This document shows, piece after piece, positions 1-4,869 of a stretch of 6,505 bases of DNA. How positions within the stretch are numbered: the first letter of the stretch is position 1; each line of letters opens with the position of its first letter. The notes beneath the pieces are model-generated. The model worked only from the letters and a program-made list of their open reading frames with translations. It did not search any database and had not been told where the DNA came from. Location: positions 1-6,505 of the forward strand of contig CANQHT010000067.1 in NCBI GenBank assembly GCA_947623705.1. Reading direction: 5' to 3'. This DNA comes from an uncultured Bacilli bacterium (GTDB lineage: Bacteria > Bacillota_I > Bacilli_A > RF39 > UBA660). The position numbers and the translations under genes were made by a program.

Positions 1-152
1 TCTAACAATTCTTGGGTTTTTTGCAAGTCAATAATATATATATCTTCTCTTGCTGTAAAGATATACTCTTTCATTTTAGGATTCCATCTTTTTGTTTGAT
101 GTCCAAAATGAACTCCAGCTTCTAATAAATAACTCATAGAAACTACGGCCAT
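1..152 (-). CDS. rpsB: 30S ribosomal protein S2, N-terminal part (runs off the left edge)
   Basis: Read leftward from the ATG at 152-150, the first 50 codons begin MAVVSMSYLLEAGVHFGHQT and continue with KRWNPKM, a YIFTAR stretch and IYIIDLQKT. These are the hallmark opening blocks of bacterial ribosomal protein S2 (LLEAGVHFGHQ, RWNPKM and IIDLQKT are near-universal). S2 binds late to the 30S body near the platform and is needed for S1 docking and initiation. An AAAGGAAG ribosome binding site lies just upstream of the start. Only the N-terminal fifth or so is present, since the family is usually about 230-260 residues. A promoter and structured leader precede it (see 205-299). In most bacteria tsf follows, but that would lie outside the window. 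Confidence 0.97.
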   Translation of the reverse strand, partial: MAVVSMSYLLEAGVHFGHQTKRWNPKMKEYIFTAREDIYIIDLQKTQELL

Positions 153-204
153 ATAAAATCACTCTTCCTTTCGTTTTTCTTCTTAGTTTCTAATACCTTT
201 ACCA

Positions 205-269
205 CTTAAATAATTTAAGCACTCGGCGTGGGCTAAAAACTAATGTCTATTTGACTATAAAGCCAAGTG
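205..269 (-). promoter_or_regulatory. Structured 5' leader of rpsB, candidate autoregulatory RNA
   Basis: On the minus strand, CACTTGGC (269-262) can pair with GCCGAGTG (227-220) in an 8-bp stem with one G-U pair. It is followed directly by a second hairpin, CTTAAA-TTA-TTTAAG (219-205). An alternative pairing uses GGCT (264-261) with AGCC (234-231). About 110 bases separate the likely transcript start from the rpsB ATG, which is long for a plain leader. Many ribosomal protein genes carry leaders bound by their own product, so feedback by S2 is a reasonable guess. I do not recognise this as a named leader family. The first few bases of the outer stem lie upstream of the expected transcription start, which weakens that version of the fold. 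Confidence 0.4.
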
Positions 270-270
270 T

Positions 271-299
271 ATTTTATCAAAAAAATATACTCATTACAA
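271..299 (-). promoter_or_regulatory. Promoter of rpsB
   Basis: On the minus strand the -35 box is TTGTAA (299-294) and the -10 box is TAAAAT (276-271), with an ideal 17-base spacer. The expected start is near 264. It lies in the gap after the stop codon of the upstream 218-residue gene, so rpsB can be transcribed independently. Confidence 0.6.
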
Positions 300-326
300 G
301 TATATTTTTCATATTTTTAAATAAAA

Positions 327-983
327 CTAATAGATTTGATAAGTATCAGTTAATCTAGTACCCATTCTTTTTCTTGTTAAGGATTTGCCTAAAGGATAAA
401 AATGGGGAACTACTACACTCATATATTCCCGAGGATTCACATTTAAAGCATTTAATATTCTTGCCCTGTAATCTAGTTGAATAGACATTAATTCATATTT
501 GGCATTAGGACTAACTTTTATTCTATTTCTTAATTCATCAAGAGCTTTTAAAACAAAACTTACATCCCCACAATTATGCATAAGATCTAGATAATAACGA
601 TATAATTCTTCAATATATTCTTGTCTTTTATCCCGGTTAATTTCGGTTTGATAAATATCAATTTCTGTATCTTTTAATGCAGACTTATTAACCACTGTAG
701 CAATAGGTAATTCTAATCCTTCCATATTTTTAGTAGTAACCATTAAGTTATATGGTTCTTCTTTAATATTTACATTTTTATCATCTAATAATGTTTGTTT
801 AATTAAACGAGTTACATTTTGATAAGCATCCACCCTTATTGCAGGATTTTCTTCGACTAAACTTTCTTCCGCCGGAGTTAAAACTCCTAATTCTAAAATA
901 GATTGTTTTAAATTCCATACATTTTCATAAAATCTGACAATTTCATAAAATTCGATAATATCATTTTCATTTATTTCTTCCAT
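327..983 (-). CDS. Conserved-looking cytoplasmic protein of unknown function, 218 residues
   Basis: I do not recognise this protein. The start ATG (983-981) has an AGGAAG ribosome binding site (996-991) seven bases upstream and its own promoter. The product has no signal peptide and no membrane segment. It looks mostly helical. The N-terminal third is strongly acidic (MEEINENDIIEFYE and later LLDDKNVNIKEE), while the last 20 residues are basic and aromatic (KSLTRKRMGTRLTDTYQIY). Residues around 118-160 (DKRQEYIEELYRYYLDLMHN and following) read as a helix pair. It is read in the same direction as rpsB and ends just before the rpsB promoter, so it is probably chromosomal rather than part of the element to its right. 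There are no catalytic motifs I can point to, and I assign no function. Confidence 0.8.
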   Translation of the reverse strand: MEEINENDIIEFYEIVRFYENVWNLKQSILELGVLTPAEESLVEENPAIRVDAYQNVTRLIKQTLLDDKNVNIKEEPYNLMVTTKNMEGLELPIATVVNKSALKDTEIDIYQTEINRDKRQEYIEELYRYYLDLMHNCGDVSFVLKALDELRNRIKVSPNAKYELMSIQLDYRARILNALNVNPREYMSVVVPHFYPLGKSLTRKRMGTRLTDTYQIY

Positions 984-1004
984 AACTTCACTTCCTAGAC
1001 CAGT

Positions 1005-1034
1005 ATTTTAATCTTTTTATTATCATTCTGTCAA
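1005..1034 (-). promoter_or_regulatory. Promoter of the 218-residue gene
   Basis: On the minus strand a consensus -35 box TTGACA (1034-1029) is followed after 18 bases by TAAAAT (1010-1005). It sits about 22 bases upstream of the start codon's first base, leaving a short leader that includes the AGGAAG ribosome binding site. Confidence 0.6.
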
Positions 1035-1128
1035 GAATAAATTAAGAATAAAATTCCAATATACCATTTCTTTGTCAAATAGTGTCAAAGTCAAGCATTT
1101 TTAACTACAATATTTCTTAAAAAGACAC

Positions 1129-1253
1129 TATAATTATAATAGAAGGAGCTAGATATTGGGGAAGTATTATTGTTTATCGCTTTTTAATAAGAATAAAAAG
1201 TTTAAATACAATAGCTCTTTTCGTATTTGTCATCTATTTATAGGTGACTTTTT
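1129..1253 (+). ncRNA. Candidate small structured transcript, or a leader with a short TTG-started reading frame
   Basis: Two abutting TATAAT boxes (1129-1134 and 1135-1140) stand before a region that ends in a clear terminator. No good -35 box is visible. The transcript could fold as an outer stem of GAAGGAGCTA (1142-1151) with TAGCTCTTTT (1212-1221) enclosing an inner hairpin, CTTTTTA (1180-1186) with TAAAAAG (1194-1200), followed by the terminator. The outer stem would hide the GGAG at 1145-1148. That GGAG is spaced seven bases from a TTG (1156) that opens a 39-codon frame to the TAA at 1273-1275, giving a peptide starting (M)GKYYCLSLFNKNKKFKYNS. The frame runs through the terminator, which argues against its being translated. 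A small RNA, a repressed short gene and a decayed gene start all remain possible. Confidence 0.35.
1229..1253 (+). terminator. Rho-independent terminator, rightward
   Basis: GTCATCTAT (1229-1237) pairs with ATAGGTGAC (1240-1248) in a nine-base stem with one wobble pair. TTTTT (1249-1253) follows. It ends the small unit beginning near 1140 and faces the minus-strand nuclease remnant. Confidence 0.65.
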
Positions 1254-1263
1254 ATATAAAATA

Positions 1264-1537
1264 TTATCTATTTAAAATATAACTTAATTCTTTTAATCTT
1301 TCTATTTTTTTACTATTTACTGGATAAATTGTTGATATATATGGTTTTTTATTTTTTCTTAAATTTAATTTAACAACAACACAAACATTTTCATCAATTT
1401 TTTTAAAATAAAGTAATGAATTTTTTTTGAGGATCATAATATACAAATTCCGGATCTTTAATTATATTTGGAATACCTTCTATAGTATGATTATAACTAT
1501 CGACACTTAAAAATTCCTTGGCGTGTTTTGCAATATG
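1264..1537 (-). pseudogene. Remnant of a phage-type Barnase/EndoU/colicin-like (PBECR) nuclease domain, frameshifted
   Basis: The minus strand reads about 90 residues in two frames. The first part runs HIAKHAKEFLSVDS, then IPNIIKDPEFVYYDPQ. After a run of eight A (plus-strand T at 1421-1428) the frame moves to NSLLYFKKIDENVCVVVKLN, then ISTIYPVNSKKIERLK, to the TAA at 1266-1264. One base fewer in the A run restores a single domain. The H-I-x3-H opening, the P-E/D-Y/F-V block, the central VVVKL strand and the T-x-Y-P-V end resemble the phage-associated RNase-fold domains annotated PBECR, often at the C-terminus of phage head or mobile-element proteins. The frame hits TGA at 1540-1538, right where the repressor's upstream region starts, so the N-terminal part of the parent protein is gone. 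Family assignment is from memory of the pattern; decay is directly visible. Confidence 0.55.
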
Positions 1538-1639
1538 TCAAGCATTTTTTGCAAAAAGCAAAAAAAATATTGCAATTTACAATATAAAATGATATGATTC
1601 TTAATAAGAAAGGAGCTAAAAAATGCAAAATTATTTTGC
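1526..1639 (+). promoter_or_regulatory. Candidate repressor operators around the repressor gene start
   Basis: Several symmetrical sites share the core TTGCAA or TTTTGC. TTGCAATAT (1528-1536) is an exact inverted copy of ATATTGCAA (1567-1575). TTTTTGCAAAAA (1546-1557) is a perfect 12-base palindrome. GCAAAATTATTTTGC (1625-1639) is a perfect palindrome around a central T, beginning in the last base of the repressor start codon. Two flank or overlap the -35 box and one covers the translation start. This is the pattern expected for a repressor that controls its own gene. The binding itself is inferred. Confidence 0.5.
1570..1598 (+). promoter_or_regulatory. Promoter of the repressor-led operon
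   Basis: TTGCAA (1570-1575) and TATGAT (1593-1598) are separated by exactly 17 bases, and the start codon is 25 bases further on after an AGAAAGGAG ribosome binding site. The -35 box is itself part of a symmetrical candidate operator (ATATTGCAA), which suggests autoregulation. Confidence 0.6.
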
Positions 1640-1973
1640 AAAGAACATCAAATATTTTCGCAAAAAAAAGAATATTGATCAAAGTGTTATGGCTGAAGAT
1701 TTAGGTGTTGCACAATCTACATTAAGTTGTTGGGAAAATGGTTTAAGAACTCCAGATTTAGATATGGTAGCTAAAATTGCTAAATATTTGAATGTATATG
1801 ATGATTTCATTTCAAAAGATTTAACAAAACTAAATAATTCTCAACAATTTGATGAGTTAGAATTATTATTTGACAAACATAAAGACATATTAACAGACAG
1901 TGATAAAAATATAATTAAGGCAATAATAGAAGAAAGAAAAAAAGAAATCGATAAGGGGTTAGGCGAAGAATGA
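1623..1973 (+). CDS. XRE/Cro-CI family helix-turn-helix repressor, 116 residues
   Basis: Residues 5-62 form a typical HTH_3 domain: FAKNIKYFRKKKNIDQSVMA, then the recognition-helix region AQSTLSCWENG (30-40), then the DLDMVAKIAKYLNV helix. The C-terminal half (65-116) is charged and helical, has no peptidase or sensor domain, and probably serves in dimerisation or as the target of the downstream ImmA-type protease. Such short repressors hold phages and integrative elements in the dormant state. The ATG follows AGAAAGGAG (1608-1615) by seven bases. The stop codon overlaps the next start (ATGA, 1970-1973), so the two genes are translationally coupled. Palindromes with TTGCAA cores surround its promoter. 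The gene is intact, unlike several of its neighbours, which is common in decaying elements where loss of the repressor would be harmful. Confidence 0.9.
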   Translation: MQNYFAKNIKYFRKKKNIDQSVMAEDLGVAQSTLSCWENGLRTPDLDMVAKIAKYLNVYDDFISKDLTKLNNSQQFDELELLFDKHKDILTDSDKNIIKAIIEERKKEIDKGLGEE

Positions 1974-2302
1974 AAATAGTTTTTTCTAAAAATTTTCTTT
2001 TAAAGTTTTCCAAAGTTTCCATTTTTATTACATATATATTTCAATTTTGGTTAATTATTACAATATCACACATATCTACAGATGGATTTAATGAAGAAAA
2101 TATTACATTATTAATATTCAATTTTTTTCTAATATTAGCACTCCATTTTTATAATAAAAAAATAAATAAAGTATTTAATTTAAGAGGTAAATATTTGTTC
2201 TCAAAAAGAGAAAAAATGACTCAAGAAGAAATCAATAAAGAAAACGCAGAAATATGTGAAGAATTATTTTTAGATATTTTTGATGGTGATTTTAGACCAT
2301 AA
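1970..2302 (+). CDS. Small two-pass membrane protein of unknown function, 110 residues
   Basis: I do not recognise a family. Two hydrophobic segments are plain: about residues 15-33 (KVSIFITYIFQFWLIITIS) and 45-60 (ITLLIFNFFLILALHF). They are joined by a short acidic loop (STDGFNEEN). The basic start (KIVFSKNFLLKFSK) and the basic stretch after the second segment (NKKINKVFNLRGKYLFSKR) suggest that both ends face the cytoplasm. The soluble tail (81-110) is acidic and probably helical. It starts inside the repressor stop codon (ATGA), so it belongs to the repressor operon. A membrane protein between a repressor and an ImmA-type protease could be a signal sensor, an exclusion or superinfection-immunity protein, or a holin-like toxin; none of these is shown by the sequence. 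Confidence 0.75.
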   Translation: MKIVFSKNFLLKFSKVSIFITYIFQFWLIITISHISTDGFNEENITLLIFNFFLILALHFYNKKINKVFNLRGKYLFSKREKMTQEEINKENAEICEELFLDIFDGDFRP

Positions 2303-2376
2303 GAAAATAAGTATGATAGTATAGGTACTTAATATATAAAATTTAAAAAAAGAATAAAAAAGGAAATGTATTAAGT

Positions 2377-2680
2377 ATGTTAAAAGATTTATTAGATGGT
2401 TATATAGTACAAAAAGATGTATTATCTTATTATAATGCTAATATTAGTTATAAATTATTACCAATGGGAATTAATGGTTTTGTGTTTAACTATAAAGGCA
2501 TTAATAATATTATAATAAATAACACGATATCTTATTATAAGCAAAGAAAAACTCTACTCCATGAATTAGCACATTATAGAACTTAATCAACTATGTCAAA
2601 TAGATAATGATTTATTTGCATTTCATATAAACAAATATGAAGATGAAGCAGATAATTATATTAAATTTTTATTAGAATAG
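2377..2680 (+). pseudogene. ImmA/IrrE-type zinc metallopeptidase, broken by a one-base frameshift
   Basis: The frame from ATG 2377 runs 69 codons and ends KTLLHELAHYRT, with stop at 2584-2586. HELAH (residues 62-66) is the HExxH zinc-binding motif of ImmA/IrrE proteases. Skipping one T at 2574-2575 continues the family pattern: HELAH-IELNQLCQID, then NKYEDEADNYIKFLLE and a TAG at 2678-2680. E-D-E-A-D is the expected third-ligand helix (E-x-E-A-D) of the family. The repaired product would be about 100 residues, a minimal ImmA. These proteases cleave the cognate XRE repressor when a signal arrives and so trigger excision (known from ICEBs1). As written the product stops just after the motif and lacks the third zinc ligand, so it is most likely inactive. 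A sequencing or assembly error is possible, though two other genes here are also frameshifted. Ribosome binding site: AAGGAA near 2360. Confidence 0.75.
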
Positions 2681-2697
2681 GAAGTGATTAAATAATT

Positions 2698-3315
2698 ATG
2701 ACAACAAATATAAAAACTACTACTAGCTATAGTGATAAAAGAATAGACTATGCTTGTGATAACTTTAAAAAAGTAAGAAACAGTGGTAATGATAAATTTA
2801 AACAATTAGATGTATGGCTAAAAAAAGAATCTAATATTTTTACTAAGGAGTTAAATTATACACCAGCAAGATTTATGAAATATAAAAAAGGCACAATAGT
2901 AAAAGTTGATTTTGGCATTAATATTGGTTGTGAATTATCAAAAAAACATTTTGCAATTGTAATGGATAATGATGATAATTTTTATAAAGAAACAATAGCA
3001 GTTATTCCATTAACATCTAAAGGTGGAAGCAATAAAATGGATCTAGGTTCATTAATATTTGATGAATTTATAAATAAAATGAATAAAGAAATTGACTTAG
3101 TTAATGATGAAAATGATGTTAAAGAATTAAAAGAATTAATAATCGAATATAGCAAATATAAAAAACTGACTTATGCCAATCTTTCTCAATTTAGATGTAT
3201 AAGTAAAAATAGAATACTGTATCCAATTAACAAACATGATTTAGTAGGAAAATCAAGGGTTTCAAAAGCAGTTATGGATAAACTAACTCAAGAACTATTT
3301 TCTATGTATTTGTAA
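2698..3315 (+). CDS. PemK/MazF-family toxin-like protein with N-terminal extension, 205 residues
   Basis: Residues 60-110 and 155-180 carry the MazF/PemK fold pattern: KYKKGTIVKVDFGINIGCEL, then KKHFAIVMDND, then TIAVIPLTSK, and later YANLSQFRCISKNRILYPIN. The last segment matches the 'x-L-x-Q-x-R-x-I-x-K-x-R' strand of the family. MazF proteins are sequence-specific mRNA endoribonucleases of about 110-120 residues. This one is longer because of a roughly 58-residue lysine-rich N-terminal part and a charged helical insert at about 118-152. No separate antitoxin gene is seen beside it. The start has GGAAGTGA (2680-2687) ten bases upstream, touching the end of the ImmA remnant, so it shares the operon. 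Long MazF-like genes next to repressor and ImmA genes occur in Firmicutes phages and integrative elements. Whether it is active as an RNase is not shown. Confidence 0.75.
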   Translation: MTTNIKTTTSYSDKRIDYACDNFKKVRNSGNDKFKQLDVWLKKESNIFTKELNYTPARFMKYKKGTIVKVDFGINIGCELSKKHFAIVMDNDDNFYKETIAVIPLTSKGGSNKMDLGSLIFDEFINKMNKEIDLVNDENDVKELKELIIEYSKYKKLTYANLSQFRCISKNRILYPINKHDLVGKSRVSKAVMDKLTQELFSMYL

Positions 3316-3323
3316 AGAATAAT

Positions 3324-3352
3324 TTGACAATAGCATATATTATTGATATAAT
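3324..3352 (+). promoter_or_regulatory. Full-consensus promoter of a candidate small RNA
   Basis: TTGACA (3324-3329), a 17-base spacer and TATAAT (3347-3352) make a complete consensus sigma-A promoter, the best in the window. It starts nine bases after the stop codon of the MazF-like gene. The expected transcript start is about 3359. No protein-coding frame of useful size follows before a strong terminator. Confidence 0.85.
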
Positions 3353-3358
3353 ATAAGC

Positions 3359-3470
3359 GAAATTTAGCCGAGAGGCATGAATTTTTGATTTTAGAGTTAT
3401 AGAACTAATAAAATGTATATAACTCATGATAATAAAAAAGTGCTAGTCAAATTTGATTGGCACTTTTTTA
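3359..3470 (+). ncRNA. Candidate non-coding RNA of about 110 bases between toxin-like gene and integrase
   Basis: The unit lies between a consensus promoter and a strong terminator and holds no meaningful reading frame. Predicted fold from the 5' end: a stem of AAATTTA (3360-3366) and GCC (3367-3369) closed by a GAGA tetraloop (3370-3373), returning as GGC (3374-3376), a bulged A, then TGAATTT (3378-3384); a second hairpin of GAGTTATA (3394-3401) with TATAACTC (3418-3425); and the terminator hairpin from 3434. I do not recognise it as a named RNA family. The place, between lysogeny genes and integrase, suggests a regulator of the element or an RNA partner of the neighbouring endoribonuclease-like protein, but neither is shown. 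It lacks the tandem repeats typical of type III antitoxin RNAs. Confidence 0.65.
3434..3469 (+). terminator. Strong Rho-independent terminator of the candidate small RNA
   Basis: AAAAAAGTGC (3434-3443) pairs with GCACTTTTTT (3460-3469), and the stem continues inward (TAGTCAA with TTGATTG, wobbles included) to a two-base apex. The T run is part of the descending arm, and the A run on the ascending arm would also let it work leftward. Confidence 0.85.
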
Positions 3471-3473
3471 TAT

Positions 3474-3504
3474 AAAAAATCCCCTACTGCTACAACAGTA
3501 AGGG
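3474..3504 (-). terminator. Leftward Rho-independent terminator facing the small RNA
   Basis: On the minus strand CCCTTACTG (3504-3496) pairs with CAGTAGGGG (3489-3481), nine pairs including one U-G wobble, followed by A and six T (3480-3474). On the plus strand the wobble position becomes a C-A mismatch, and no T run follows, so the hairpin fits a minus-strand transcript better. A second small hairpin, GGAGT with ACTCC (3508-3522), lies just before it. Confidence 0.6.
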
Positions 3505-3600
3505 TACGGAGTAAAAAACTCCTAAGAAAAATACCACAACACAAATAAAAATGGAATTTTTCTATGTATTAATTTTAACATAGATATATTCCTATTTCAA
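3474..3600 (-). other. Candidate leftward small transcription unit ahead of the integrase
   Basis: On the minus strand TTGAAA (3600-3595) and TAAAAT (3577-3572) have an exact 17-base spacer, giving an expected start near 3565 and a transcript of about 90 bases ending at the 3474-3504 terminator. It converges on the rightward small RNA without overlapping it. A 19-codon frame, starting ATG at 3581-3579 (MLKLIHRKIPFLFVLWYFS) and ending TAG at 3524-3522, is hydrophobic and toxin- or leader-like. Its ATG lies upstream of the expected transcript start, so it would need another start site. The plus-strand view of the same DNA is the integrase leader, with an inverted repeat of CTATGT (3562-3567) and ACATAG (3578-3583) inside GGAAT/ATTCC. 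Confidence 0.4.
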
Positions 3601-3627
3601 TAAATAAAAAGAAAGAAGGAATAAAAA

Positions 3628-4805
3628 ATGGCAGTTTATAAAAGTAAAACTCCTACTAAAGATGGAAGGCAATATTTTTTTAGAATAAAATATAAAGATA
3701 TATTTGGAAATATTCACGATTATTCTTCTCAGAAATTTAAAACTTCAAAAGAAGCTAAAAATGAAGAAGCATTATATAGAATTAAAGTAGCTAACAATGA
3801 AACTTGCACTACATCAATTACTTTTTTTCAAGTTTTTAATGAATATATTTTAGAATTATCTAAAAATGTAAAACCGCAAACAATTATAAGAAACAAATAT
3901 TTATTTGAACAATTAAAACCTATTCACAATATTAAAATAAATGATTTTAATTTAAATAATTTAAAACAATTACAATATGAATTAGAAAAGAAAAATTATT
4001 CTATTGATTATTTAAACAAGATCATTGAAACATTAAGACGATTAATTGTTTACTCTAACAAATACTATAATACTAATGCTAAAATGTTAAATTTTATCAT
4101 GTATACTTTAAAATGTAAATTAATGAAAGAAATCTTCACAGGATAAACGCATGAGTTTTTGAAATTCATGCTTTTTTCACAAAATACAAAAAAATTAATA
4201 ATATAGTGAAAGAAATGAATTTTTTTACATTAGAAGAATATAACAAATTTGATTCAGTTATTGATAATTTTTCTTTCCATTTGTTTTTTGAAATATTATT
4301 TTATTTAGGATTAAGGCAAGGAGAGTGTCAAGCTCTAACCTGGAAAGATATTGATCTAGAAAATGGAAAAATAAAAATTACAAAAACTCTAACAACCAAA
4401 ATAAAGGGTCAAAAATGGACTATATCGAGTCCAAAAACAAAAAATAGTATAAGAACATTACCTTTAACAAAAAAACTCATAGAAGACCTTAAAAAGCAAA
4501 AAATAGAGGCTATGAAGTTTAAAGACTATTCTGAAAATTGGTTTGTATTTGGAAATTCTTTTCCTTTTCCTGAAACAACAATTCAAGTTAAAAAAAATAA
4601 GTATTGCAAATTAGCCAATGTTAAACAAATTAGAGTCCATGATTTTAGACATAGTTGTGCAAGTCTTTTAATTAATAAAGGTGCTACAATTAGTTTGGTA
4701 TCAAAATATTTAGGTCATTCCAATATTAGTATTACCTTAAATACTTACACTCATATGTATAAAAGTGAATTAGAAGATATGACTGATATATTAAATAAAT
4801 TATAA
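3628..4805 (+). pseudogene. Tyrosine-family integrase, split into two halves in different frames
   Basis: The first half (3628-4146, 172 codons, ribosome binding site GAAGGA seven bases upstream) holds the arm-type DNA-binding domain (GRQYFFRIKYKDIFGN, about residues 12-55) and the helical core-binding domain (about 65-155). The second half, open in a shifted frame from 4155 with a GTG at 4206 and ending at 4805, holds the catalytic domain with all expected residues. Counted from the GTG, these are R37 in LGLRQGE, a lysine in SSPKTKN (77 or 79), H145 and R148 in HDFRH, H171 in LGHS, and Y181 in NTYTH. A terminator-like hairpin sits in the roughly 60-base junction. Together the halves have the size of an intact ICE or phage integrase (about 380-390 residues). 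Site-specific integration and excision by the encoded enzyme is probably lost. The 3' end points to the tRNA-Lys gene 64 bases away. Confidence 0.85.
4148..4177 (+). terminator. Terminator-like hairpin inside the integrase gene
   Basis: GCATGAGTTT (4150-4159) pairs with AAATTCATGC (4162-4171 region) around a three-base loop, followed at once by TTTTTT. It lies just after the premature stop of the N-terminal half. It would end transcription before the catalytic half, so the break is doubly disabling, or the hairpin arrived with inserted DNA. Confidence 0.65.
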
Positions 4806-4806
4806 A

Positions 4807-4828
4807 AAGTGTGTTTATAAGTGTGTTT
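4807..4828 (+). repeat. Two direct copies of AAGTGTGTTT after the integrase gene
   Basis: AAGTGTGTTT occurs at 4807-4816 and 4819-4828, a 12-base period, right after the integrase stop codon and before the tRNA terminator. Short direct repeats at this place are often arm-type binding sites for the integrase N-terminal domain near the attachment site. That role is inferred from position only. Confidence 0.45.
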
Positions 4829-4830
4829 GG

Positions 4831-4858
4831 CAAAATAAAACCCCATAAATACAGGGTT
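4831..4858 (-). terminator. Terminator of the tRNA cluster
   Basis: On the minus strand AACCC (4858-4854) pairs with GGGTT (4843-4839), the stem extending inward by wobbles and a T-A pair to a four-base loop, followed by TTTTATTTTG. It lies 11 bases past the encoded CCA of tRNA-Lys. Confidence 0.75.
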
Positions 4859-4869
4859 AAAATACAAAA

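Noticed and set aside
1497..1682. Minus-strand open frame of 61 codons rich in F, I and C
   Set aside because: It overlaps the repressor promoter, operators and start of the repressor gene; its composition reflects AT-rich DNA.
3359..3470. Type III toxin-antitoxin RNA (ToxI-like) next to a toxin gene
   Set aside because: There are no tandem repeats of about 35 bases, the RNA is downstream of rather than upstream of the toxin-like gene, and the protein looks MazF/PemK-like rather than ToxN-like.
3478..3525. CRISPR or other repeat array
   Set aside because: The repeated-looking pieces are inverted pairs forming hairpins, not regularly spaced direct repeats.
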